This document shows positions 43,123 to 51,904 of a stretch of DNA of 53,429 bases, piece by piece. The translations under genes and the position numbers were made by a program. The stretch spans positions 1-53,429 of the forward strand of contig CAJKFS010000013.1 of assembly GCA_905199225.1 (NCBI GenBank), in the 5' to 3' direction. The notes below the pieces were generated by a model. It made no database searches. It was not told the DNA's origin and saw nothing but the letters and a program-made list of their open reading frames with translations. How positions within the stretch are numbered: the first letter of the stretch is position 1; each line of letters begins with the position of its first letter. Source of the stretch: an uncultured Collinsella sp. (GTDB taxonomy: Bacteria; Actinomycetota; Coriobacteriia; Coriobacteriales; Coriobacteriaceae).

Positions 43123-44478
43123 TTAGTAGGTGCGTTCGTTGAGCGTGCTCCAGAGCTTCTTGGACTCAGCCATGGTCCACGCGTTGATCTTGTCCTCATC
43201 AATGCCAACGAACTCGCGATCCTTGTACAGGACGCGGCCGTTGATGATGGTGGTGCGGCAGTTTTTGCCCATCATGCCAAAGAGCATGTGGCCGTCGATG
43301 TTCTCCTCGCTCAGCGGCGTAAAGGGCTTGTAGTCCATGACGATGACGTCGGCGGCAGCGCCGGCCTCGAGCACACCGAGTTTGCGATCGAAGTACTTGC
43401 TGGCCATCTTGGCGTTGTTCTCGAACAGCATCGTCATTGCCTCGCACCAGCCCACGTTGGGCATAGCGGCGTTGTGACGCTGAATGATCAGGAAGACCTT
43501 GAGGCTCTCGAGCATATCGTGGGTGTAGGCATCGGTGCCCATGCACACGGGGATGCCGCGGCGGAAGAACTCGAGCACGGGGGCGCAGCCCACGGCGTTG
43601 CCCATATTGGATTCGGGGTTGTTGACGAGCCAGGTGCCGGACTCCTTGACGATATCCATCTCGGCAGGCGTCACGTGGATGCAGTGGCCCAGCATGGTGT
43701 CGGGACCCAGCAGGTTGTGCTGCAGCAGGCGCTCGACGGGGCTGATGCCGCCGCGGTTGAGGCGGGAATCCCACACGTCGTTCATGCCCTCGCACACATG
43801 GATGTGGAAGCCGGTCAGGCCGTTGTTGGCCTCGGCCATCTTATCCATGGTCTCGTCCGAAAGCGTAAAGGTGGCATGTCCGCCAAACATGGCGGCGATC
43901 ATATGGTTGTCGTTATCGCGACGCTCCTTGGCGGCCCACTGGGCAAATTCGGCGTTCTCGGCAATGGCCTGGTCGCATTTTTCCTGGCCGCGGCGATCGG
44001 AGACCTCGTAGCACAGGCACGAACGCATGCCCAGCTCCTGAGCTGCGTCCTTAATGGTAAAGAGGCTACCCGGGATCTCACAGAAGCTCGCATGGTGATC
44101 GAAGATCGTGGTGACGCCGTCGCGGATGGAGTCCAAGATCGTGGCATAGGCGCTGGCCTTGGTGCCGTCGAGCGTCAGGTTGTCGTCGATCTTCCACCAC
44201 TGCTGCTCAAGATTCTCCAGGAAGTTGGTGGGGTTGCAGCCCTTGATGGCAAGGCCGCGGGCTAGACCCGAATAGATGTGGGTGTGGCAGTTGATGAGTC
44301 CGGGCATGATGAGGTTGCCCTGGGCGTCGACGTACTCGGCATCCGGGTACTTGGCCTTGAGCTCGCACTCGGGGCCCACTTCGACGATCGTATCTCCGTC
44401 AATGGCGACCGCACCGTTTGGAATAAACGGGGTCTGAGCGTTGCGGGTAAAGACGGAACCGTTAGCGACCAGAAGCAT
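43123..44478 (-). CDS. ssnA: SsnA family aminohydrolase
   Basis: The 451-residue amidohydrolase has LINCHTHIYSGLARG (metal-binding His pair), FHIHVCEG, LGHCIHVTPAEM and CMGTDAYTHD (metal Asp), as in guanine deaminase and chlorohydrolase relatives. It matches the SsnA subfamily found beside ygfK and xdhD. Deamination of a purine or a breakdown product is likely, but the substrate is unproven. The ATG at 44476-44478 has AAGGGAG upstream. An ATG six codons earlier overlaps that site. It opens the ssnA-ygfK-ferredoxin-xdhD unit. Confidence 0.9.
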   Translation of the reverse strand: MLLVANGSVFTRNAQTPFIPNGAVAIDGDTIVEVGPECELKAKYPDAEYVDAQGNLIMPGLINCHTHIYSGLARGLAIKGCNPTNFLENLEQQWWKIDDNLTLDGTKASAYATILDSIRDGVTTIFDHHASFCEIPGSLFTIKDAAQELGMRSCLCYEVSDRRGQEKCDQAIAENAEFAQWAAKERRDNDNHMIAAMFGGHATFTLSDETMDKMAEANNGLTGFHIHVCEGMNDVWDSRLNRGGISPVERLLQHNLLGPDTMLGHCIHVTPAEMDIVKESGTWLVNNPESNMGNAVGCAPVLEFFRRGIPVCMGTDAYTHDMLESLKVFLIIQRHNAAMPNVGWCEAMTMLFENNAKMASKYFDRKLGVLEAGAAADVIVMDYKPFTPLSEENIDGHMLFGMMGKNCRTTIINGRVLYKDREFVGIDEDKINAWTMAESKKLWSTLNERTY

Positions 44479-44626
44479 GGATGCTCCCTTCGACATCAGA
44501 GGCGGGGTTTGACACCTCTGACATGGCGGAGTGCGAAGCGCCGGCCTACACCGGAAACGGGCCCTCTCCCGTCAACGCTTCACCAAAGGGACAAACCCTT
44601 TGAAGTGCGGCTTGGCGCCGCATGAC

Positions 44627-44656
44627 GTCGGCGGACGAGGCGATGCGTCCGCCGAC
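44627..44656 (-). other. GC-rich hairpin between the permease and ssnA
   Basis: An 11-bp perfect stem (GTCGGCGGACG and complement) has an 8-base loop and lies 17 bases after the permease stop. It has no T run. It may reduce read-through from the permease into ssnA. A smaller CAAAGGG/CCCTTTG hairpin lies at 44584-44601. Confidence 0.5.
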
Positions 44657-44673
44657 GAATAGCACCGAATTGG

Positions 44674-46068
44674 TTACTTCTTGCTCTCGGGCAAGACCAG
44701 ATCCACGGCAGCGTCCTTGGCAGCATCGATGTGCTGGGCCACGACCGGCGTCTGCGGAAGGATCAGGTTAAGGACAATGGCCATGATGGCGGTGGGGGTT
44801 ACGGCATTGGAGCCGATGACGGTGGAAACCCAGGTGGGCATACCCTCGCCGGCAAGGCAACCGCTGGCCATCCAGATACCCAGGCCAAAGACGACGGAGG
44901 TACCGACGATGGTGGTAGTGCGCTGCGTGAGGCCCTCGCGGGTGAACATGCGCACGCCGTTCATGGTGATGGTGCCAAAGACGCCGACGGTCGCGCCGCC
45001 GATGACGGGCTGCGGGATAGCGGAAAGGACGGCAGAGAGCTGCGGGAACAGACCGGCGATGGCAAAGACGGCCGCGATGATCACAAAGACCCACTTGTTG
45101 ACGACCTTGTTGGAGCAGATGATGCCCACGTTCTGGCCAAGGGCGCTGGTGGGAAGACCGCCCAGCAGGCCGCCGACCATAGAGGTGAGGCCCTGGGACA
45201 CGATAGCGCCGGAAAGCTCGCGCTCGGTGGGCATACGGTCGATGGAGCCCAGGCAGGCAGCGGAGACGTCGCCGATAACCTGGATGGCGACCATGGGGAA
45301 CACGACGGCGAGGGTAATGCAGACCTCGGGATCAAACTCGAGTGCGTAGGGCATGAGCTTGGGAAGGGCGAAGACCTGAGCGGTGGCGACGCTGGAGAAG
45401 TCGATCATGCCAAAGGGGATGGAGACAATCATGCCAACGATCATGCCAAAGAACACGGATCCCAGCTTGAGCGTGCCCTTGCCAAAGTTGGCGAGCGCAA
45501 AGACCACGGCGAAGGTGATAAGAGCGACGCACCAGGCCTGCGGGGTGCCCCACAGCGGCGTACCCATACCGCCGGCCATATACTTGACGGCCGTGGGATA
45601 CAGCGAAACGCCGATGGAGAAGATGACCGTACCGGTCACGACGGGCGGGAACAGCCACTTAATCTTGCTGTAGGCCAGACCAAAGAGGACCGCGACGGCA
45701 CCGCCGACAATCTCGCCGCCCAGCAGCGCACCAAAGCTAAAGCCCGAGGCACCCATGGCCTGCAGGGCCGGCAGGAACGCGAACGAAACGCCCATGACGA
45801 TGGGCAGGCCGCCGCCGATGCGACGGAAGGGAGCGAAGGCTTGAAGGGCCGTGTCGATTGCCGAAAGAATGAGCGCAACCTGAATGATGTCGGTGCTCTG
45901 CTGGCTATTAAAGCCGTAGACGCCGGCCATGATGACCGCCGGGGTAATGATGCCGGCAAACGATGCCAGCACATGCTGAAGGGCACACGGAATCATTTCC
46001 GTAACGGGCGGCATGCCTTCGCGAGTGAACAGGGCTTCAGTGCCGTTCGTAACCGTCTCCTGGGCCAT
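44674..46068 (-). CDS. NCS2-family purine (xanthine/urate-type) permease
   Basis: The 464-residue transporter has about 14 hydrophobic segments. ALQHVLASFAGIITPAV in the first helix carries the conserved Gln-His pair. PTSALGQNVGIICSNKVVNK is the nucleobase-transporter signature (QN-x-G). It is in the uracil-xanthine permease family, which uses proton symport. Neighbouring purine enzymes suggest xanthine, urate or a related purine, but the exact specificity cannot be read from the sequence. The ATG at 46066-46068 has only a weak ribosome-binding site, yet begins the conserved MAQET-like cytosolic tail. It faces the divergent regulator at 46421. Confidence 0.88.
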   Translation of the reverse strand: MAQETVTNGTEALFTREGMPPVTEMIPCALQHVLASFAGIITPAVIMAGVYGFNSQQSTDIIQVALILSAIDTALQAFAPFRRIGGGLPIVMGVSFAFLPALQAMGASGFSFGALLGGEIVGGAVAVLFGLAYSKIKWLFPPVVTGTVIFSIGVSLYPTAVKYMAGGMGTPLWGTPQAWCVALITFAVVFALANFGKGTLKLGSVFFGMIVGMIVSIPFGMIDFSSVATAQVFALPKLMPYALEFDPEVCITLAVVFPMVAIQVIGDVSAACLGSIDRMPTERELSGAIVSQGLTSMVGGLLGGLPTSALGQNVGIICSNKVVNKWVFVIIAAVFAIAGLFPQLSAVLSAIPQPVIGGATVGVFGTITMNGVRMFTREGLTQRTTTIVGTSVVFGLGIWMASGCLAGEGMPTWVSTVIGSNAVTPTAIMAIVLNLILPQTPVVAQHIDAAKDAAVDLVLPESKK

Positions 46069-46155
46069 TTGACCACCAATCCTCGAAGTAGTTGTTTTCG
46101 CATCTAGCGCTCTATTGTGACGCAGTGCGGGGGTGAGGTTGTGCCTTCGTTGCAT

Positions 46156-46184
46156 ATCGTATTAAAGATTTTTCTCATTCTCAA
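46156..46184 (-). promoter_or_regulatory. Candidate promoter of the permease gene
   Basis: On the minus strand, TTGAGA (46184-46179, five of six matches to -35) is followed after 17 bases by TACGAT (46161-46156, four of six matches to -10). The -35 overlaps one copy of the AAAAAATTRTTAT repeat. Confidence 0.55.
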
Positions 46185-46392
46185 TAATAATTTTTTGTTA
46201 TCAGACTATTCTTGAGCTGAGACAATGCATTTCCGCAGGTCAGGAAAGTGTCCTGTCAAAATAGCATCTAACTTTTCTTTTGGTCGACCGTTTACCGCCA
46301 AATTCCTACCGCTCGTCCGTATTACGCAATGTACCTGCGAATATGTGAATCAATAGACACCGTGTTACCATGAGAAAAAATTGTTATGAACA
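46179..46392. promoter_or_regulatory. Pair of AT-rich operator-like sites between the permease and its regulator
   Basis: ACAAAAAATTATTATTGAGA (minus strand, 46198-46179) and AGAAAAAATTGTTATGAACA (plus strand, 46373-46392) match at 15 of 20 positions and face away from each other. One overlaps the permease -35, and the other lies 29-48 bases before the regulator start. The regulator at 46421 is the obvious candidate to bind them. Confidence 0.5.
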
Positions 46393-46420
46393 TTTCCGAT
46401 TTCACCCCAAGGAGTTGCCT

Positions 46421-47077
46421 GTGAACGAGACCGTACGTCGCTTTTTGCCGATGGTCGATTTTCTGGAGCAGGTACTCGGCAAAAACAGCGAAATCGTGCT
46501 GCACGATTTCTCGGATCCCGACCACGCCATCGTTGATATTCGCAACGGCATCGTGAGCGGCCGCAAGGTCGGCGGTCCCGCCACCGATCTGGCACTCAAG
46601 ATCATGCACGACGCCAAGTATCGCGACCTGCCGTTTATTACGGGCTACGAGGGGCGCGGTGCCGGCGGCAAGACGTTGGAGTCAGCGACGTACTTTATCC
46701 GCGAGGATAACGAGATCGTCGGCATGCTCTGCGTCAACACCGATCTTTCCACGGTACGCTCCATCAACGCCATGGCTCAGCAGCTCATGGCCTGCTTCGA
46801 CGCTGTGCCAAGGCAGGCGGAGCCCGCGTCTATCGAGGTCGAAAGTCTTTCGGAGTCTACACAGGAGCTCATCGACCGCAGCATTGCCGAGTTGCTGAGC
46901 GCGCGCGGGCTGGATGTGGCGTCGCTTGGTCAGAGCGACCGCGTGGACGTCATTCGCCACCTCAACGGCAACGGGGTGTTCATGCTCAAGGGCGCCGTGT
47001 CCTGCGCCGCCACCGCGCTGGGCATCTCGGAGCCCAGCGTCTACCGCTACCTGCAAAAAGTCCGCAAGGAAGGCTAA
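46421..47077 (+). CDS. Second YheO/DauR-type transcriptional regulator
   Basis: The 218-residue protein has the same layout as the gene at 25108. The PAS-like domain has SEIVLHDFSDPDHAIVDI, NGIVSGRKVGGP and YFIREDNEIVGMLCVN. The C-terminal helix-turn-helix contains FMLKGAVSCAATALGISEPS and VYRYLQKVRK. A GTG start at 46421 with AAGGAG at 6-base spacing is much better supported than an ATG 17 codons earlier, which lacks a ribosome-binding site and overlaps the AT-rich repeat. It is divergent from the permease and probably controls the permease and the ssnA unit in response to a purine or catabolite. Confidence 0.85.
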   Translation: MNETVRRFLPMVDFLEQVLGKNSEIVLHDFSDPDHAIVDIRNGIVSGRKVGGPATDLALKIMHDAKYRDLPFITGYEGRGAGGKTLESATYFIREDNEIVGMLCVNTDLSTVRSINAMAQQLMACFDAVPRQAEPASIEVESLSESTQELIDRSIAELLSARGLDVASLGQSDRVDVIRHLNGNGVFMLKGAVSCAATALGISEPSVYRYLQKVRKEG

Positions 47078-47124
47078 CGGGCAAAATGGAGCGCGGCTCC
47101 ACAAGCGATCCGTCACTTGATAAA

Positions 47125-47160
47125 AGACCCTGCAGCTCGCACGCGCTGCAGGGTCTTTTT
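47125..47160. terminator. Bidirectional terminator between the regulator and ridA
   Basis: A 12-bp perfect stem (AGACCCTGCAGC and complement, 47125-47156) is followed by TTTT on the plus strand and TTTT on the minus strand, so it can end both convergent transcripts. Confidence 0.93.
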
Positions 47161-47189
47161 GCATGTCATGTTTAGTTGTGGCCAACGCC

Positions 47190-47567
47190 TTAGAGAGCGG
47201 CGACGACCTCGATCTCGACCAGACCGCCGGCCGGAAGAGCGGCAACCTGGAAAGCGCTGCGCGCGGGGAACGGAGCCTCGAACTTGGAAGCGTAGATCTC
47301 GTTCACGGCAGCGAAGTCGGCGATGTCGGCCAGGTAGACCGTGGTCTTGACGACATCGGCAAAGGTAGCGCCGGCAGCGGTCAGCAGGGCCTCAACGTTG
47401 GCGAGGGACTGCTTGGCCTGGGCCTCGACGCCCTCGGGCATCTTGCCAGTCGCGGGATCGATGCCCAGCTGGCCGGACAGGAACACCATGTTGCCGGCCT
47501 GGATACCGGGGGAATACGGGCCGATGGCTGCGGGTGCGTTATCGGAAGACACGACGGTCTTGCTCAT
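47190..47567 (-). CDS. ridA: RidA family reactive intermediate/imine deaminase
   Basis: The 125-residue protein hydrolyses the enamine/imine intermediates released by PLP-dependent lyases, such as the 2-aminoacrylate made by diaminopropionate lyase. It has AIGPYSPGIQAGNMVFLSGQ, VVKTTVYLADIADFAAVNEIY and PARSAFQVAALP with the catalytic arginine. The trimeric RidA fold is implied. An in-frame start 25 codons earlier is unlikely, because the ATG at 47565-47567 has AAGGAG upstream. Its place next to the purine gene set fits a role in protecting against YgeX intermediates. Confidence 0.93.
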   Translation of the reverse strand: MSKTVVSSDNAPAAIGPYSPGIQAGNMVFLSGQLGIDPATGKMPEGVEAQAKQSLANVEALLTAAGATFADVVKTTVYLADIADFAAVNEIYASKFEAPFPARSAFQVAALPAGGLVEIEVVAAL

Positions 47568-47867
47568 GTTTTTCTCCTTACGATCAATTGAGAGAGCGTG
47601 AGCGCGGTGTTCACACCGGGAGGCACAGTTCGGTCTGAACACCGCGCTTGATTGGGATAGTACTCAAGGTTTCCGCGCGATGCAAGATTATTATCACGTT
47701 GCGAGAATATTTTATCGCCCAACGGTTTCCCCGAACCGCTGAACGGTTCTCATGTGGAGCAGCCAGTCCAAGCTGCTGAAGACTTTGTCCTGCTTAGGCT
47801 GCGGGCGTCGCCCACCGCAGCGACGCCACTATACTTTTGACTATCTGAGCATTTTGAAAGGCAGGAT

Positions 47868-50363
47868 ATGACCGCAACCGCCAGTCGAACCACCAACCGC
47901 AGACCCGAGCTTTTAGCGCCCGCCGGAGGACCCGAGCCCTTTGCCGCCGCACTCGCCGCCGGGGCAGACGCCATCTACTGCGGCATGGGCAGCTTCAACG
48001 CCCGCCGCAAGGCCACCAACTTTACCGACGAGACCTTTGAGCAAGCCTGCCGCGCCGCACATCTAGCCGGGTCGCGCGTCTACGTCACGGTCAACATCGT
48101 CATCAAGCAGTCCGAGATGGACGATGCGCTGCAACTCATCTATCGCTGCTCAACGCTGGGCGCCGACGCCTTCATTATCCAGGACTGGGGTCTGTTCTTT
48201 GAGGTCAAGCGCGCCATGCCCGGCATCGAGACGCACATCTCGACCCAGGCGAACATCCATGACGACCGCGGAACGCTTTGGTGCCGCGAGCAGGGCGCCG
48301 ACCGCGTGACCCTCTCGCGCGAGCTCTCCATCGACGAGATCGCCGCTATCCACGACGCCGCACCCGATGTGGACCTCGAGGTCTTTAGCCACGGTGCCAT
48401 CTGCTTTTGCTACTCGGGTCTGTGCCTGCTGTCGAGCTTTGCCATGGCTGGTCGCTCGGCCAACCGCGGCATGTGCGCCCAGCCCTGCCGCCTACCCTAC
48501 GAGCTAATTGACGAGAACGGCCGCTCGCTCTCCCCTGCCGGTCGCGAGCGCGCGCTGTGCCCGCGCGACACCAACACATCGCAGCTTGTTCGCCGTCTGT
48601 ATGACGCCGGCGCCGCATCACTCAAGCTCGAGGGCCGCATGAAGGCCCCCGATTACGTGTATTCCATCGTCGACGTGTACCGTCATCAGATTGATGACAT
48701 GCTTGCCGATGTTTCGACCTCTAAGGATGAGGATGCCGCCCGCCAGCGACAGCTCAAGCGCTGCTTTAACCGCGACTTTACGCACGCCTACCAAGACGGT
48801 ACCTCGGGCGACGAGATGATGAGCTACGAGCGCTCCAACAACCGCGGCCAGATTGTGGGCACGGTGCTGGGCAGCCGCCTGGCCAACCGCGATGTACGCG
48901 GACTCAAGCCCGACGATCGCCGTCGCCGCGCCGCCATCGCCCGCATTGAGCTGTTTGAGCCCGTGGGCAAGGGCGACCTGCTGGAGCTCCGCCACGATAA
49001 CGAGTTTGACCAGTTCCTGACCACCATTGCCGCCGATGATGCCGCTGCCGGCGATGTTATCGAGTGTCGCGTGCCCCGTAGCATGCCCGAGGGCTGCCGC
49101 GTGCGCGTGATTCGAAGCCAGCGCGCCATTGACGCCGCCGGCGCCGCGCTCAAGCGCGATGTGCTGCGCCGCCGCGCCGTAGACGTGTCCGTTGTGGCGC
49201 GTCTGGGCGAGCCGTTTGCCGTTACGCTCACCTGCTGCGACGACCCCGCGCTCACCGCCACCGCCACCGGCTTTACCGTCGAGGCCGCCAAGACTCGCGC
49301 CGTCGAGGCGGCCGATCTGGTTGAGCACGTCGGGCGCATGGGCTCCTCTCCCTTTGAGGCCGCAAGCTTTGACGTTTCGCTCGACGCCGGCTGCGGTATG
49401 GGCTTTTCCGCCGTGCACAAGGTGCGCGCCGCCGCTTGTAAGGCGCTGGAAGAGGCCATTCTGGCACCGTACGAGGAGCGCGCGAAAACGCTCGAGCTGC
49501 CGGCGATTGTAACCAGTGATTCCCGCCCCGCGCCCGAGCACTACCGCGATGAGCCGCAGATCTGCGCCACCGTCACCTCGCTCGAGGCCGCCGAGGCAGC
49601 GCGGGCGGAGGGTGCAACGCGCATCTACATGACCACCGACGCGCTCGATGCGGCCGAGCTCTCCCCCGCCGATGCATTTGAGCAGGGCATCGTACCCGTA
49701 CTCGACGAGGTCTGCCGCGCCGTTGACCACGTACGCGTCGACCCGTGGGTTGTTGCCGGCGCCACGGTCGCTATTGGCAACATCTCTGAGCTTGCCCTGG
49801 CCGCCCAGGTTGGCGCCACGGCCGAGATTCGCTCTTGCCTGCCGGTGCACAACACGGCCTGCATGGAGGCGCTTGCCGAGCGCGGAGCCGGTGCGTTTTG
49901 GCTCTCGCCCGAGATCACGCTCGACGAGATTGTCTCGCTCGGCGCCGCCGCGCCCGCGGCTCTGGGCATCACCGTCTTTGGCCGCCCGCGCGTTATGACG
50001 AGCGAGCACTGCATCCTGCAGGTGGCCAATGGCTGCATCCACGATTGCGTCAACTGCCGCCTGCGCGCCCGCAAGCTGTCGCTCAAGAATATCGACGGCA
50101 AGGTCATGCCCGTGCGCACCGACATCCATGGCCGCTCTCGCTTGTACGACGCCTACCCCATCGACCTTACGCCGCAGGTACCGCAGTTGCTCGACACCGG
50201 CGTCCGTCGTCTTATGGTCGACGGAACCTTGCTCGAGGCCGATGAGATTGGCCGTGCCGTCGCTCGCGTCCGTCGCGCCGTCGAGGCGGCTCAAGCCGGC
50301 CGCAAGCCCGCCGCCCGCCTGCGCGGCGCCACCTCGGGCTGCATGTTTGTGGGAATTAGCTAA
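47868..50363 (+). CDS. U32-family protein with DUF3656, RlhA-like
   Basis: The 831-residue protein starts PELLAPAGGPEPFAAALAAG and GADAIYCGMG, then has VYVTVNIVIK, GIETHISTQANIH, and the diagnostic EVFSHGAICFCYSGLCLLSS (near residue 170). GMCAQPCRLPYELID follows near residue 201. These conserved cysteines bind an iron-sulfur cluster in RlhA and TrhP. The C-terminal half matches DUF3656. RlhA makes 5-hydroxycytidine in 23S rRNA, so an rRNA or tRNA hydroxylation role is more likely than peptidase activity. The next gene, an RNA pseudouridine synthase 15 bases away, supports an RNA-modification function. A paralogue starts at 463 on the minus strand. Confidence 0.85.
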   Translation: MTATASRTTNRRPELLAPAGGPEPFAAALAAGADAIYCGMGSFNARRKATNFTDETFEQACRAAHLAGSRVYVTVNIVIKQSEMDDALQLIYRCSTLGADAFIIQDWGLFFEVKRAMPGIETHISTQANIHDDRGTLWCREQGADRVTLSRELSIDEIAAIHDAAPDVDLEVFSHGAICFCYSGLCLLSSFAMAGRSANRGMCAQPCRLPYELIDENGRSLSPAGRERALCPRDTNTSQLVRRLYDAGAASLKLEGRMKAPDYVYSIVDVYRHQIDDMLADVSTSKDEDAARQRQLKRCFNRDFTHAYQDGTSGDEMMSYERSNNRGQIVGTVLGSRLANRDVRGLKPDDRRRRAAIARIELFEPVGKGDLLELRHDNEFDQFLTTIAADDAAAGDVIECRVPRSMPEGCRVRVIRSQRAIDAAGAALKRDVLRRRAVDVSVVARLGEPFAVTLTCCDDPALTATATGFTVEAAKTRAVEAADLVEHVGRMGSSPFEAASFDVSLDAGCGMGFSAVHKVRAAACKALEEAILAPYEERAKTLELPAIVTSDSRPAPEHYRDEPQICATVTSLEAAEAARAEGATRIYMTTDALDAAELSPADAFEQGIVPVLDEVCRAVDHVRVDPWVVAGATVAIGNISELALAAQVGATAEIRSCLPVHNTACMEALAERGAGAFWLSPEITLDEIVSLGAAAPAALGITVFGRPRVMTSEHCILQVANGCIHDCVNCRLRARKLSLKNIDGKVMPVRTDIHGRSRLYDAYPIDLTPQVPQLLDTGVRRLMVDGTLLEADEIGRAVARVRRAVEAAQAGRKPAARLRGATSGCMFVGIS

Positions 50364-50378
50364 CCGAAAGGCTTACAC

Positions 50379-51038
50379 GTGAACGAAGAACCTCAAGTCC
50401 TCTACTGCGACGCCTGGCTCATGGCCATCGACAAGCCCGCTGGCATGATCGTCCACGGTGACGGCACCGGCGAGCGCACACTTACCGACTACGCTAGCGA
50501 CCTTTTGTTGGCGATGGGCGACGGCTTTGCCGCGACTGACATGCAGCCGCTCAACCGCCTGGACCGCAACACCACCGGCGTGGTGTTGTTCTCGCTCGAC
50601 AAGCAGACGCAACCCGCTTTTGACCAGATGATCATCGACCACGCATTCGAAAAGCACTACCTGGCGCTCGCCGAGGGCAAAATCGACTGGAACGAAAAGC
50701 TCATCGACAAGCCCATCGCCCGCGACCGCCACGATAGCCGCAAGATGCGCGTTGGCGCCAGCGGCAAGCCGTCTCAGACGCGCGTGAAGGTACTCAAGCG
50801 TCTTAAGAGCCGCCGTGGCCTGCCCACGCGCTCGTATATCGATGTCGAGTTGCTCACCGGCCGCAAGCACCAAATCCGTGTGCATCTGGCGAGCGAGCGC
50901 CATCCCCTGGTTGGCGACGACCTGTACGGAACGCCGCGCCCCTGTGGCCTGATGCTCCACGCCCACAGCGTGTCCTTCACGCATCCCGTAACCGGCGAGC
51001 ACATCCACATCGAAGCCCCCTGCCCCTGGGAGCCCTAA
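50379..51038 (+). CDS. RluA-family pseudouridine synthase
   Basis: The 219-residue enzyme isomerises uridine to pseudouridine in rRNA or tRNA. The catalytic motif is LNRLDRNTTGVVLF (Asp62). It has Asn where many members have His in the HRLD motif, which is seen in some subgroups. GRKHQIRVHLA and HPLVGDDLYG are the other family signatures. No N-terminal S4 domain is present, so it is the short form. The start is GTG at 50379, 15 bases after the U32 stop, with AAAGG in front. A palindromic element begins right at its stop codon. Confidence 0.88.
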   Translation: MNEEPQVLYCDAWLMAIDKPAGMIVHGDGTGERTLTDYASDLLLAMGDGFAATDMQPLNRLDRNTTGVVLFSLDKQTQPAFDQMIIDHAFEKHYLALAEGKIDWNEKLIDKPIARDRHDSRKMRVGASGKPSQTRVKVLKRLKSRRGLPTRSYIDVELLTGRKHQIRVHLASERHPLVGDDLYGTPRPCGLMLHAHSVSFTHPVTGEHIHIEAPCPWEP

Positions 51039-51133
51039 AACCTGCCAAAAAGGGACAGGTTTATTTTGGCAGGTTTTATCTGGACAAACGTCAAAACCAC
51101 CACAAAGGTTCCTGCCCCTTCGCGGTGGTTTTG
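51037..51133. repeat. Two REP-like palindromes after the pseudouridine synthase gene
   Basis: The first has arms AAAACCTGCCAAAA (51037-51050) and its perfect complement (51064-51077) around AGGGACAGG. The second has arms CAAAACCACC (51092-51101) and its complement (51124-51133) around an AAAGG...CCCCTT core. They lie between two convergent genes. Each could serve as a terminator, and both resemble the palindromes at 15653 and 53250 by their GGGACAG-type core. Confidence 0.7.
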
Positions 51134-51154
51134 GCCTTAGCCCGTCCCTTGCTG

Positions 51155-51901
51155 TTAGACCGTGATGACGTTGTCCATTGCCCGGTACTTGGCGGGGACC
51201 TCGCCTGCGGTAATAATCGTTGCATCGCGGAAGTCCGCGAACTTGACGGGCGCCACCATGCCAAATTTACTGGCGTCCGAGATTACGAAGCGTTTGGCGG
51301 TATGGCGCATCGAGATACGCTTGACCTGTGCTTCCTCGATATCCGGTGTGGTGAGACCTTGCTCGGCCGCGATGCCGTTGGATCCCCAAAAGCCGCAGTT
51401 GAAGTTATAGCGGTCCAGGGTTGCCAAGGCATCGGGGCCAACGAGCGCCTCGGTCTCGGGTTTGAGCTCGCCGCCCAGCACCACGGTACGCATGCCGCGC
51501 AAAGCAAGGTGCTGAGCATGGAGCACGGAATCGGTCACATAGGTGACGCCGTCGAGACGCGGAAGATGCTCGATGAGCTTGAGGGTCGTTGAGCCCGAAT
51601 CGATATACACAAAGCTATCGGGCTCCACCAGGGCCGCGGCACGAGCACAGATGCGCTCCTTGTCATCGTTATGGAGATCACTGCGTTCGCTGATCGTCAA
51701 GTCGCGCGTCACGTGCGCGCGCTCCAGACTCGTCGCACCTCCGTGCACCTTGGCGATACGGTGCGCGCGGTCGAGCGTTTGCAAGTCACGGCGAATGGTG
51801 GACGGTGTCACGCCCAGGGCCTCGGCAAGTTCCGGCACGGTAACCGAGCCGGCCTGCTGCACCATCGACACGATCGCATTGAGCCTATCTTCCGCAAGCA
51901 T
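51155..51901 (-). CDS. DeoR-family transcriptional regulator
   Basis: The 248-residue protein has the DeoR N-terminal winged helix-turn-helix (VTVPELAEALGVTPSTIRRD, residues about 20-40, then HGGAT). It also has a sugar-phosphate-binding-like C-terminal domain (FVYIDSGSTTLKLIEHL, VVLGGELKPETEALVG and ISDASKFG). Such proteins usually repress sugar or polyol catabolic genes. It is 3 bases downstream of the oxidoreductase gene, so it probably controls its own operon. The sensed sugar is unknown. Confidence 0.9.
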   Translation of the reverse strand: MLAEDRLNAIVSMVQQAGSVTVPELAEALGVTPSTIRRDLQTLDRAHRIAKVHGGATSLERAHVTRDLTISERSDLHNDDKERICARAAALVEPDSFVYIDSGSTTLKLIEHLPRLDGVTYVTDSVLHAQHLALRGMRTVVLGGELKPETEALVGPDALATLDRYNFNCGFWGSNGIAAEQGLTTPDIEEAQVKRISMRHTAKRFVISDASKFGMVAPVKFADFRDATIITAGEVPAKYRAMDNVITV

Positions 51902-51904
51902 CGC

